Of a stretch of DNA of 64,000 bases, positions 26,145-34,726 are shown in pieces. This stretch comes from Pedobacter sp. MC2016-14. Lineage in GTDB: Bacteria; Bacteroidota; Bacteroidia; Sphingobacteriales; Sphingobacteriaceae. The stretch spans positions 1,178,001-1,242,000 of the forward strand of contig NZ_JAJMPA010000001.1 of the NCBI RefSeq assembly GCF_020991475.1, written 5' to 3'. The notes below the pieces were generated by a model that worked only from the letters and a program-made list of their open reading frames with translations, was not told where the DNA came from and did not search any database. Position numbers and translations under genes: made by a program. Position 1 is the stretch's first letter; each line of letters starts with the position of its first letter.

Positions 26145-27482
26145 ATGAATAAGAATATAATAGCATTTGCCTTGGTGTGTTTTTTCCCCTTCCAGCTGCT
26201 TGCGCAACAAGCATGGAGTTTAAAACAATGCATTGATTATGGGCTTAAAAATAACCGCAGTAATGCGGTATATGAAAATGAAAGAAAAGCGGCAGATGCA
26301 AAAGCCAAAGAGGCGCTGGCTGAGTACTTGCCAAAACTTAGCCTCAATGCAAGTTTAGACGACAACCTGAAAGTGCAGGAATCTGTAATTCCGGCAGGTG
26401 TTTTTGGTCCCACTGATACCAGGATAGCCTTTACCCAGAAATTTAATACCAATGGAACTGCGCAGCTGGACCAAACCATCTATGACCAGTCGCTCTTAAA
26501 CGGACTCAAAGCAAACCGGTATAGTAAGGAGCAGGCACAACTCAATGTCAAGCAAAATCAGGAGAACATCATTTACAACATCAGTAATGCGTACTACCAA
26601 ATTTATGTATACAGAGAGCAATTGAGGTTGCTGAATGGCAACATAGCTACCTATAGCAAGCAGATGGAAATTTTTGCCTTACAGGTGGCAAAAGGAGTTG
26701 TGCTGAAAAAAGACCTGGATAAGGTTACTGTTGATTACAATAATGCCCAATCGCAGATTAAAGTAGCAGAAAGTAACCTTACCCTTTCCGAAAATCAGCT
26801 CAAATATGAAATGGGTTATCCTATAGCATCCGCATTGCCTGTTGATAGTGTGTCCCAACGGGAAGTAAAAACCTTACCCGCCTTTAATTCTTTCCGGTTT
26901 AACTTTTCTGCACTAAACCGTACAGATTACCAGCTTTCAGAAGTCAACCTAAAGTTACTGGAGGTAGATCAGAAACGCATTCGTGCGGGTGCTTTGCCAA
27001 AATTGACAGGTTATGCGCGATATGGGGCCGTTGGCTTTGGCAGTACACTTGCCCCCGCTTTTAAAGAGCTCAGTCCTTTTGCAGCAGTAGGATTAAAATT
27101 AAGCATCCCGGTTTTCGACTTCTTTAAAAGAAATGCCCAGTACAGCCAGGCAAAATATAAAAGCCTAAACGCAGCAGAAAACCTGAAACTTGACGAAGGG
27201 AAATTTGAACTGGAGTATGAGAATGCAAAAACTAAACTCATCAAAGCGCAAAGCGGCATTGAAGATGATAAACGCAACATTGAACTGGCAGAATCTGTAT
27301 TCCGTACCACCGATCTTCAGTTTAGGAAAGGGGTAACCGACCTCACAGAATGGATTAACGCGCAAAATGCGGTTAAAGATGCTCAAAATACTTACCTCAA
27401 TTCACTCTATAACTTTTACCAGGCCAGACTGGATCTTGAAAAAGCCGGTGGTAGCCTCCATACTTTTTATACATCACTGTAA
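26145..27482 (+). CDS. TolC-family outer-membrane efflux protein
   Basis: A 445-aa exported protein (signal peptide ending in LLAQQ) with the duplicated outer-membrane-factor pattern: long coiled helices and strands, with AWSLKQCIDYGLKNNRSN at the start and GVTDLTEWINAQNAVKDAQNTYLNSLYNFYQARLDLEKA (quoted only as the end-repeat region, about 395-430) at the end. It forms the exit duct of a tripartite pump with the adaptor and RND genes that follow at 2 nt and 11 nt spacing. The first gene of the efflux operon, it follows the LytS/LytTR pair. Confidence 0.92.
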   Translation: MNKNIIAFALVCFFPFQLLAQQAWSLKQCIDYGLKNNRSNAVYENERKAADAKAKEALAEYLPKLSLNASLDDNLKVQESVIPAGVFGPTDTRIAFTQKFNTNGTAQLDQTIYDQSLLNGLKANRYSKEQAQLNVKQNQENIIYNISNAYYQIYVYREQLRLLNGNIATYSKQMEIFALQVAKGVVLKKDLDKVTVDYNNAQSQIKVAESNLTLSENQLKYEMGYPIASALPVDSVSQREVKTLPAFNSFRFNFSALNRTDYQLSEVNLKLLEVDQKRIRAGALPKLTGYARYGAVGFGSTLAPAFKELSPFAAVGLKLSIPVFDFFKRNAQYSQAKYKSLNAAENLKLDEGKFELEYENAKTKLIKAQSGIEDDKRNIELAESVFRTTDLQFRKGVTDLTEWINAQNAVKDAQNTYLNSLYNFYQARLDLEKAGGSLHTFYTSL

Positions 27483-27484
27483 TC

Positions 27485-28543
27485 ATGAAGCGTAAATACA
27501 TCATAGGATTAATTATTGCACTGGTCATTGCTTTAATTGTTTTTAAACTGGCCGCAAATAAATCTGTACTCAATAAGAAAAATGCGCCCACTGCAGATAC
27601 GGTTTTGCGCATTCCGGTAAAGGCTGCCGCTGCGCAAGAGCAGACATTGGACATTAACATGGTAAAAACCGGGAGTCTTGCACCATTTAAAGAAGCTAAG
27701 GTTCTTGCTCCGGTAAGCGGGACAATTTTACAGTTGCGGTTTAACCTGGGCGATGAGGTGTATGAGGGGCAGGTGCTGGCTGTTATAGACACACGCCTGC
27801 TGCAGCTAGACCTTCAAAAAGCGCAAAGCAATGCTGGAAAGCTGAAACGAGATCTGGATACCTACACGGAACTTTTGCAGGGCCAGGCCGCTACACAAGA
27901 AAAAGTAAATGAAGTGCGCCAAAATTACCTTGATGCTGCAAATCAGGTAAGCCAGATTAAAAAACAGATTGAAGATGCTACAATAAAGGCACCTACAAGC
28001 GGTACAATTTCATTAAAGCCCGTAGAACAGGGCGTCTTTGTAAATGCAGCGGCAGATCTTGCAACCATTGTTAACCTGTCACAAGCCAAAGTTCAGCTTA
28101 ACCTTACCGAAACTGAAGTTTATCAGGTAAAGCAAGGCCAGACTGTTAAAATAACTACCGATGTTTACCCAGGCAGGGAGTTTCAAGGCAAGGTAAGTTT
28201 TATTAGTCCGCAGGCCGATGAAACCTACAATTACAAAGTAGAAATCATGGCACAAAACAAAGAAGGCGCTTTATTGCGCTCTGGTACCTTTGTGTATGCT
28301 GATTTTTCCCGTAAAACTTCGCAGCAAATTTTGCTGATCCCCCGTGAGGCCTTGACAGAAAGCATAAAAGATGCTGCGGTATATGTGGTTGAAAATAACG
28401 TGGTACATCAAAAGCCAATCAAAACCGGGATAGAACTGAAAGGCCTGATCCAGGTGATTAGTGGAATAAAAAAGGGCGAGGTAGTGGTCACCTCCGGACA
28501 GATTAACCTGAAGGACGGAACCCCGGTAAGCATTTCAAAATAA
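27485..28543 (+). CDS. RND efflux periplasmic adaptor (membrane fusion protein)
   Basis: A 352-aa membrane-fusion protein anchored by an N-terminal helix (about 5-22). A lipoyl/biotinyl-like domain (VLAPVSGTILQLRFNLGDEVYEGQVLAVID region, about 75-105) flanks an alpha hairpin. IKAPTSGTISL marks the second lipoyl half, and a beta barrel and membrane-proximal domain follow. It bridges the inner-membrane RND transporter and the TolC-like duct. It has no lipobox, so it is probably membrane-anchored by its helix. It is co-transcribed with its neighbours. Confidence 0.92.
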   Translation: MKRKYIIGLIIALVIALIVFKLAANKSVLNKKNAPTADTVLRIPVKAAAAQEQTLDINMVKTGSLAPFKEAKVLAPVSGTILQLRFNLGDEVYEGQVLAVIDTRLLQLDLQKAQSNAGKLKRDLDTYTELLQGQAATQEKVNEVRQNYLDAANQVSQIKKQIEDATIKAPTSGTISLKPVEQGVFVNAAADLATIVNLSQAKVQLNLTETEVYQVKQGQTVKITTDVYPGREFQGKVSFISPQADETYNYKVEIMAQNKEGALLRSGTFVYADFSRKTSQQILLIPREALTESIKDAAVYVVENNVVHQKPIKTGIELKGLIQVISGIKKGEVVVTSGQINLKDGTPVSISK

Positions 28544-28554
28544 AATAAGCAGCA

Positions 28555-31500
28555 ATGTCAATCACAGAAATTGCCGTAAAGCGGCCTTTATTAATCATCG
28601 TAGTTTTTACAGTGCTGTTTATTTTCGGCATCCAGTCCTATTTCAAGCTCAACTACAACCTGCTGCCAAAACTGGAAATTTCTACGGTTTCTGTAAGTAC
28701 TGTATACCCGGGTGCTGCGGCTGCGGAGGTAGAAACTTCGGTAACCAGGAAACTGGAAGATGCTTTTTCTTCTATAGAAGGCCTGGATAAAATCAATTCT
28801 ACTTCTCAGGAAGGTATCTCGCAGATCACGATCCAGCTAAAGAGCGGGACAGATGTAGACAAAGCAGAACGCGACATCCAGCGGAAAGCAGATCAGGCGC
28901 AAAATGAACTTCCTGATGGTATAGATAAGCCCCTTGTAAATAAGGTAAACCTGGAAGAGGCTCCGGTAATCAAAGCAGGGGTAACCTCTAAAAAATCTCC
29001 TAAAGAACTTTATGATTTTGTGGACCAGCAACTTTTGCCGGTTTTGCAAAATGTTGCGGGGGTAGGGCAGGTAAATATTATTGGTGGCGACGAGCGTCAA
29101 ATCCAGGTGAATATCGATCAGCAAAAACTTAAAGCCTACGGAATGAGCATCCGCCAGGTAACTGATGTACTGAACAATGCCAACCAGTCTTTTCCAGCGG
29201 GTAGTATAGAAACCAGGAGCCAGCAATTATCCATCAGGTTTGATGCCAACGTAACCTCTATAGATCAGATTAAAAACCTGATTGTACTAAGCAGACCAAA
29301 GGCGGGCAGCATTTATCTGAAAGATATTGCCGAGGTCATTGACGCCACCGCTAAGTCCACGGCCATTAACCACATCAATGGTATTCCTTCTATTGGCGTT
29401 CAGATCATTAAACAAACCGATGCCAATGCGGTGGATGTGAGTGAACTGGTAAAGGCCAAGTTTGAGGAAATGCAGATGCTCTATAAAAATGAAGCGCTCA
29501 GTTTTAACATCTCGTCAGATCAGAGTATTTATACATTAAAGTCGGCAGATGCGGTGGTAGAAGATTTGGGACTGGCTGTAATTATTGTAGGGATTGTAAT
29601 GCTGGCCTTTTTGCACAGCTTTAGAAGTTCCATGTTTGTGCTTGTCGCGCTGCCATCATCCATTATACCCACTTTTATCATCATGTATTTCCTTGGTTTT
29701 TCTTTAAACCTGATGACGCTTATGGCCATGTCGCTGGTAGTAGGGATCCTGGTAGATGATTCTATTGTAGTGTTGGAAAATATATACAGGCATCTGGAAA
29801 TGGGTTCCAACAAAGAAAAGGCTGCATTGGATGGAAGAAGTGAAATTGGTTTTACGGCATTGGCCATTACACTTGTAGATGTTGTGGTTTTTCTTCCGCT
29901 GGCTTTTGCCGGTGGTACTATAGGTTCATTGCTGCAGGAATTTTCATTAGTGGTGGTATTTTCTACCCTAATGAGTTTGTTTGTTTCTTTTACAGTTACC
30001 CCTATGCTGGCCAGCAGGTTTGGTAAAATAGAGGAAATGAACCCAAATACACTTTGGGGCCGGATGAACCTGGGCTTTGAGCATTTTATAGATGTGCTGA
30101 AAGCCGATTATGCCAATATGCTTGAGGTAGTACTGAAGAAAAAAAGATGGCTTTTATCAGGGGTGATCTTATTGATTTTTGGGGCCATAGCGCTCATTCC
30201 TTTTGGTTTTATTGGCGGGGCCTTTATGCCTGCGCAAGACCAGGGCGAGTTGCTAATCAACCTTGAACTTGCCCCCTCGGCTTCCATTTATCAAACCAAT
30301 ATGATTACCCAGGAAGCAGAAAAACTCATTATGAAAGCGCCCGAAGTAACCAAAGTATTTTCTAGTGTGGGCTTTGTTGCCGGCAGCGTTGCGGGTACTG
30401 CCAACAACAGTAACCTGGCCGAAATTACCATTACGCTAACCGACAAAAAGGACAGGGATATCTCACCTGAAGAATTTGGCGAGCGGATGCAGAAAAAACT
30501 AACTTCAGTGTTGTCTGGTGTAAAGGTTACTGCAGCGGCAACATCGGTTGCAGGTGCGGGCCAGGCACCTATTCAAATTGCCATTAAAGGGATAGACCTA
30601 AAGGCAATCCGGAGTGTAGCAGAGCAATATAAAAAAGCGGTTGCTACGGTCGCCGGTACACGTTTTGTTGAGCTTTCTGTAAAAGACCAGAAGCAGCAGA
30701 TAGAGGTAAACCTGGATAGAGAAAAGATGACTATGCTGGGTATTGATGCTAGTCAGGTTGGTGCAGCACTTCAAAATGCGTTCCGGGGCGACGATAATAG
30801 TAAATTTAAGCAATCTGGAAATGAATATGACATCCTGATTAGCCTGGACAGCTATGACCGGTCTGACATCAGCAATGTTAAAAATCTTTCTTTTTCTAGC
30901 ACCGACGGACAAACTTTTGTATTGAGCCAGTTTGCGCAGGTAAAAGAGGGCTTGGGAGAAAGTGTGTTACAGCGCAACAGTCGCCTAAATTCCATCACTG
31001 TAGAATCTAATGTGTCTGGCCGTCCTTCTGGAACCGTTGTAGAAGACATTAAAGCAAAAGTTGCGCAAATTAAATTGCCCGAAGGTGTAACTGTAGAATA
31101 CCTTGGTGATGCCAAAAACCAGGCAGATGCCTTTGGTAGCCTTGGTACGGCACTGCTCATTGCCATTGTGCTGGTATACCTCATTATGGTGGCTTTGTAT
31201 GAAAATGCCGTTTACCCTTTTGTAGTTTTGTTTTCCATTCCGGTGGCGTTAGTTGGTGCGCTATTAGCGCTTGCCCTTACTATGGGCACGCTCAATGTAT
31301 TTTCCATTATCGGGGTAATTATGCTGCTGGGACTGGTTTCAAAAAATGCCATCCTGATTGTCGATTTTACCAATCAGCTAAAAAGTGAAGGCAAATCTGT
31401 GGAAGAAGCGTTGGTTGAAGCGGGTAAGGAAAGGTTAAGGCCAATCCTGATGACTACACTGGCTATGATTCTTGGCATGCTGCCTATCGCTTTGGCCAGT

Positions 31501-31638
31501 GGTGCCGGAGCCGAAATTAAAAATGGCATGGCCTGGGTAATTATTGGTGGTTTAACCAGTTCAATGATTCTTACCCTATTTGTGGTGCCGGCAATGTACC
31601 TGATTATAGAAAGGTTGCTGCTAAAATTTAAAAAATAA
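28555..31638 (+). CDS. RND-superfamily efflux transporter permease
   Basis: A 1027-aa inner-membrane pump with the AcrB-type twelve-helix layout and two large periplasmic loops after TM1 and TM7. The N-terminus ITEIAVKRPLLIIVV is typical. The proton-relay aspartates are D401 and D402 in VGILVDDSIVVLENIYRH. The second half has LGLVSKNAILIVDF and RLRPILMTTLAMILGMLPIAL. It exports hydrophobic or amphipathic compounds driven by protons. The substrate is unknown. It resembles the HAE-1-like branch more than heavy-metal pumps, as no metal-binding methionine cluster is obvious. Confidence 0.93.
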   Translation: MSITEIAVKRPLLIIVVFTVLFIFGIQSYFKLNYNLLPKLEISTVSVSTVYPGAAAAEVETSVTRKLEDAFSSIEGLDKINSTSQEGISQITIQLKSGTDVDKAERDIQRKADQAQNELPDGIDKPLVNKVNLEEAPVIKAGVTSKKSPKELYDFVDQQLLPVLQNVAGVGQVNIIGGDERQIQVNIDQQKLKAYGMSIRQVTDVLNNANQSFPAGSIETRSQQLSIRFDANVTSIDQIKNLIVLSRPKAGSIYLKDIAEVIDATAKSTAINHINGIPSIGVQIIKQTDANAVDVSELVKAKFEEMQMLYKNEALSFNISSDQSIYTLKSADAVVEDLGLAVIIVGIVMLAFLHSFRSSMFVLVALPSSIIPTFIIMYFLGFSLNLMTLMAMSLVVGILVDDSIVVLENIYRHLEMGSNKEKAALDGRSEIGFTALAITLVDVVVFLPLAFAGGTIGSLLQEFSLVVVFSTLMSLFVSFTVTPMLASRFGKIEEMNPNTLWGRMNLGFEHFIDVLKADYANMLEVVLKKKRWLLSGVILLIFGAIALIPFGFIGGAFMPAQDQGELLINLELAPSASIYQTNMITQEAEKLIMKAPEVTKVFSSVGFVAGSVAGTANNSNLAEITITLTDKKDRDISPEEFGERMQKKLTSVLSGVKVTAAATSVAGAGQAPIQIAIKGIDLKAIRSVAEQYKKAVATVAGTRFVELSVKDQKQQIEVNLDREKMTMLGIDASQVGAALQNAFRGDDNSKFKQSGNEYDILISLDSYDRSDISNVKNLSFSSTDGQTFVLSQFAQVKEGLGESVLQRNSRLNSITVESNVSGRPSGTVVEDIKAKVAQIKLPEGVTVEYLGDAKNQADAFGSLGTALLIAIVLVYLIMVALYENAVYPFVVLFSIPVALVGALLALALTMGTLNVFSIIGVIMLLGLVSKNAILIVDFTNQLKSEGKSVEEALVEAGKERLRPILMTTLAMILGMLPIALASGAGAEIKNGMAWVIIGGLTSSMILTLFVVPAMYLIIERLLLKFKK

Positions 31639-32679
31639 ATGAAATATCTTACGTTAAATAACCCTTCAATGATAAAATCCTTAGTTCTTTCTGCAATGTT
31701 CTTTCTTGTTGTTAACTGCGGCCTGGCACAAACCAAACCGGAGTTAAGTAAGCATACTAAAGATTCTTTGAGTAGGATTTACCTGGACAATGCCGCCATA
31801 CTTAACCCTGTTTTAAGGCAGGTTACGGTTTCTACTGACCTCATTAGCCGGGGAGATATTGAGAGTAAATTAATGGGTGAGCCGCTAATGAAAGGGAAAT
31901 CCAGTACAATCCGTACCACAGTTAACCTGAACCTTCCGGTTGCCTCCTGGGGAAAAAATTCATTGGCGGTGTCAGGAACATTTTTTCAGCAAAAAATTAA
32001 TGTGAGCGATGTTCAAAGCTTTAGTCCTACGCTGGGCAATGAAGACTTTGATTTTAATAAAGGCACTTTTGGATTAACAGCTTCGTTTACACGGGCAGAC
32101 TTACTTTTTGGTCGTGCGGTATATTATATGGCGAGTGCTACCGGTGTTACCAACGATCTGGCCGAGGTAAAAAGGCTGAGCTTTTTGGGTACTGCAGTAT
32201 TTCCCTTAAAACAAACTGCCACAACAAGGTATGCAGCAGGTGTAGTGGTTAATATAGATCCCTCCTTAAAAATTCCTGCTTTTTTAATTTTCAGCTACTG
32301 GCATAAGTTTCAAAATAAAATAGAGTTGAATGTAACGCTGCCAAACAGTTTTGGGCTTAGAAGAGCTTTTTCAGATCGCTTCTGGGCTACTTTAGGAACT
32401 TCTTTATCGGGTTCGCTTGCCTTCTTTGAATTGAACCAGGCCAATCTCCCAAGGGATGCAAATTATACCACTATTGATCTAAAATCTGGGTTAGGCGTAG
32501 AATACAGAGTGGGTAAAAAGATGATTTTTGGAATAAACGGCGGGATATTAACCCCACTTTCAGCAAGGGCCTTTGACCGCAGGGAAAGCTCCAGCGAGTA
32601 TTTCCTGAACAATAAATTAAGCAATGTTCCCTATGTTAATTTTAGTTTCTCTCTGCTGCCCTTTTTACATAAAAAGTAG
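31639..32679 (+). CDS. Putative outer-membrane beta-barrel protein (DUF6268-like)
   Basis: A 346-aa exported protein that begins at the base after the RND stop, so it belongs to the efflux operon. A second in-frame ATG at 31669 (MIKSLVLSAMFFLVV) gives a cleaner signal peptide ending in GLAQ. The body is rich in alternating strands such as TVNLNLPVASWGKNSLAVSG and ends in FSFSLLPFLHKK, as expected for an outer-membrane barrel. I associate the pattern with a Bacteroidota domain of unknown function but cannot confirm it. A link to the pump's role is inferred from linkage only. Confidence 0.7.
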   Translation: MKYLTLNNPSMIKSLVLSAMFFLVVNCGLAQTKPELSKHTKDSLSRIYLDNAAILNPVLRQVTVSTDLISRGDIESKLMGEPLMKGKSSTIRTTVNLNLPVASWGKNSLAVSGTFFQQKINVSDVQSFSPTLGNEDFDFNKGTFGLTASFTRADLLFGRAVYYMASATGVTNDLAEVKRLSFLGTAVFPLKQTATTRYAAGVVVNIDPSLKIPAFLIFSYWHKFQNKIELNVTLPNSFGLRRAFSDRFWATLGTSLSGSLAFFELNQANLPRDANYTTIDLKSGLGVEYRVGKKMIFGINGGILTPLSARAFDRRESSSEYFLNNKLSNVPYVNFSFSLLPFLHKK

Positions 32680-32762
32680 GGGTAGATGGTTTAGTGGACT
32701 GAATAAGCGTTTCATTTTTTTGTATTCTGATATATTGCGGGGAATTAAAGCCTTATTTTCGA

Positions 32763-32797
32763 AAATTTGAGTATTATTGTTGATAATACTCAAATTT
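32763..32797 (+). promoter_or_regulatory. Perfect 15-bp inverted repeat upstream of the locus B sigma gene
   Basis: AAATTTGAGTATTAT (32763-32777) and its exact complement ATAATACTCAAATTT (32783-32797) flank TGTTG. It ends 22 nt before the sigma-factor ATG. There is no T tract, which argues against a terminator. It could be an operator for the sigma gene or a leader hairpin. Confidence 0.75.
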
Positions 32798-32819
32798 ATA
32801 GCGATGAAAAAATAGGGAT

Positions 32820-33410
32820 ATGGCTATTAAACCTCTTTTTGATGAAGTAGAATTGCCCGGCAAGCTGGCTGCCGGGGATGCTGCTGCTTTTAAATTTGTT
32901 TACCAGAAGTTTAACAAGAAGATTTATACCGTAACGCTAAGCATTTTAAAGTCTGCCGTACTGGCTGAAGAAATTACCCAGGAGGTTTTTCTAAAGCTTT
33001 GGCAGCATAACCAGCAGTTTAATGATATAGACCATCTTGAAGCGTGGTTACGTACAGCTGCCCGGAATCAGTCCCTGAACGCTTTCCGTAAAATTGTACT
33101 GGAAAGAAAAATGAATCAGCATAATGAGCGGAATTTCAGTGAAGGACATAATGAAACTGAAGAAGCGATACTGCTTCATGATACCCGCAGACTGCTGGAT
33201 GATGCGGTATCTAAACTTCCCGCTCAACAGCGTGAAATTTACACACTCTGCCACCAGCAGGGCTTAAAATATGAAGAAGTAGCAGCGCAAATGAATATTT
33301 CTGTAAATACAGTAAAAACACATATGAAAAGGGCCCTGGCAACCTTGCGCATTTACATGAAAGACAGAGGCGATATTGCAGCATTAATTATATTGTTTAA
33401 AATATTTTAA
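32820..33410 (+). CDS. ECF RNA polymerase sigma factor (locus B)
   Basis: A 196-aa sigma-70 family protein. Region 2 (about 30-95) has EEITQEVFLKLW and LEAWLRTAARNQSLNAFRK. Region 4 (about 130-180) has LPAQQREIYTLCHQQGLKYEEVAAQMNIS, quoted as the HTH region, then NTVKTHMKRAL. The C-terminal hydrophobic tail (IAALIILFKIF) is shared with the other two sigmas here. It should be released by the adjacent FecR when the SusC receptor is engaged, and then transcribe the locus B susC operon. Confidence 0.95.
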   Translation: MAIKPLFDEVELPGKLAAGDAAAFKFVYQKFNKKIYTVTLSILKSAVLAEEITQEVFLKLWQHNQQFNDIDHLEAWLRTAARNQSLNAFRKIVLERKMNQHNERNFSEGHNETEEAILLHDTRRLLDDAVSKLPAQQREIYTLCHQQGLKYEEVAAQMNISVNTVKTHMKRALATLRIYMKDRGDIAALIILFKIF

Positions 33411-33452
33411 AACCTTGTCACCCTTAGCCAGGCCGGGCGGTGTTTCTATAAT

Positions 33453-34610
33453 ATGGACACCAAAAGAATTAGTTATTTATATGACAGGTACCAAAGCAAC
33501 AGTTTAACAGCGCTGGAACTGGAAGAACTGGGCATGCTGGCGAATTCGCAAGAGTTTGATAGCCATTTTGAAGTTGTTTTTAACAAAATCTGGGAGGAGC
33601 TAAAACACGAAGAGGTACATAAAATGGGCATAGAAGCGGAGCAGGCGCAAGTTGATTTTATCCTTAGCCATCCACGTCCAAAAACCCGCAGGTTAAAATT
33701 CATACATAAGATAGTGGCTGCCGCCGCTGTGTTAATAGTTGTTTTTGCTGCAGGATTGTTCTACCGCAGTTTTCAGTCCGCGCAAACAATGCAACCAGCT
33801 TATGCTATTGTGCCTGGAAAGCAGGGCGCAACGCTTACACTAGCTAGTGGTAAACAAATCAAACTTTCTGATGCCAGTAAAGGTAAGCTGGCTAATGAAG
33901 CTGGTATTGAAATCATAAAATCTGCAGATGGAAGTTTAATATATCAAATCAAGGATGCAGGTACGGGAACATCCGGAATGTTCAACACGCTCACCACAGC
34001 CAAAGGGGAGACTTATCAGGTACGCCTTCCCGATGGGACGGTGGTTCAGTTAAATGCAGATTCAAAGCTGAGTTACGCTACTTCACTAAATGCGGCAGGA
34101 GAGCGACGGGTTGAGCTTATCGGTGAAGGATACTTTGACGTTGCGAAAGATAAGGCGCATCCTTTTATTGTGAAAACTGCAACCCAGCAGATTCAGGTTT
34201 TGGGTACGCATTTTAACATAAATGCCTATGCAGATGAAAATGTGACACGAACTACTTTACTTGAAGGTTCTGTAAAGGTGTTTAGTGCCGGAACCCAAAA
34301 AATGCTTGTCCCCGGAGAGCAAGCCAGTACCCGGGAAAATCAGCTCAGCATCTCAAAAGCGGATCTGGAATCTGCAGTAGCCTGGAAAAATGGAGAATTT
34401 GTATTCACGGGCCAGCCAATTGATGAAATTATGAGGCTCCTCTCCAGATGGTACAATGTAGAGGTTGAGTTTAAAGGGCCTCCAACCAAAGAAGAGTTTG
34501 AAGGAACTGCGTTTAAGGAAAAAGACATCACAGAGGTTTTAGAACTTTTGGAATTAACAGGTGCCGTTCACTTTAAAATAGAAGGGAGGAAGATTATCGT
34601 AACTAAGTAA
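33453..34610 (+). CDS. FecR-family anti-sigma factor (locus B)
   Basis: A 385-aa anti-sigma: N-terminal sigma-binding segment of ~85 residues, a membrane helix at about 86-105 (IVAAAAVLIVVFAAGLFY), a periplasmic FecR core (VRLPDGTVVQLNADSKLSY, LIGEGYFDVAKDKAHPFIV, LGTHFNINAYADE) and a C-terminal DUF4974 domain (GQPIDEIMRLLSRWYNV). It lies 42 nt after its sigma gene. Its stop is only 7 nt before the outer stem of the next susC leader, so the transcripts probably merge or the susC promoter lies inside this gene. Confidence 0.94.
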   Translation: MDTKRISYLYDRYQSNSLTALELEELGMLANSQEFDSHFEVVFNKIWEELKHEEVHKMGIEAEQAQVDFILSHPRPKTRRLKFIHKIVAAAAVLIVVFAAGLFYRSFQSAQTMQPAYAIVPGKQGATLTLASGKQIKLSDASKGKLANEAGIEIIKSADGSLIYQIKDAGTGTSGMFNTLTTAKGETYQVRLPDGTVVQLNADSKLSYATSLNAAGERRVELIGEGYFDVAKDKAHPFIVKTATQQIQVLGTHFNINAYADENVTRTTLLEGSVKVFSAGTQKMLVPGEQASTRENQLSISKADLESAVAWKNGEFVFTGQPIDEIMRLLSRWYNVEVEFKGPPTKEEFEGTAFKEKDITEVLELLELTGAVHFKIEGRKIIVTK

Positions 34611-34616
34611 ACCAGA

Positions 34617-34700
34617 AAACGGTCATCTGAATAAAGTCAGTCCCGACGGACATCGGAACTGACAGCGTTTGGAAAGATCAATAAATCATTGCATAACAAC
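34617..34700 (+). promoter_or_regulatory. Structured susC leader RNA, copy B
   Basis: Outer stem AAACG (34617-34621) plus CTG (34627-34629), with CAG (34663-34665) plus CGTTT (34666-34670). The inner hairpin is TCAGT (34637-34641), unpaired C, CCGA, loop CGGACA, TCGG, unpaired A, ACTGA (34658-34662). GGAAAGA at 34671-34677 and TAACAAC at 34694-34700 follow. It parallels the leaders at 2719 and 45391. The role is unknown. Confidence 0.6.
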
Positions 34701-34726
34701 TATCAACAAACCAAACTAAAACTCAA

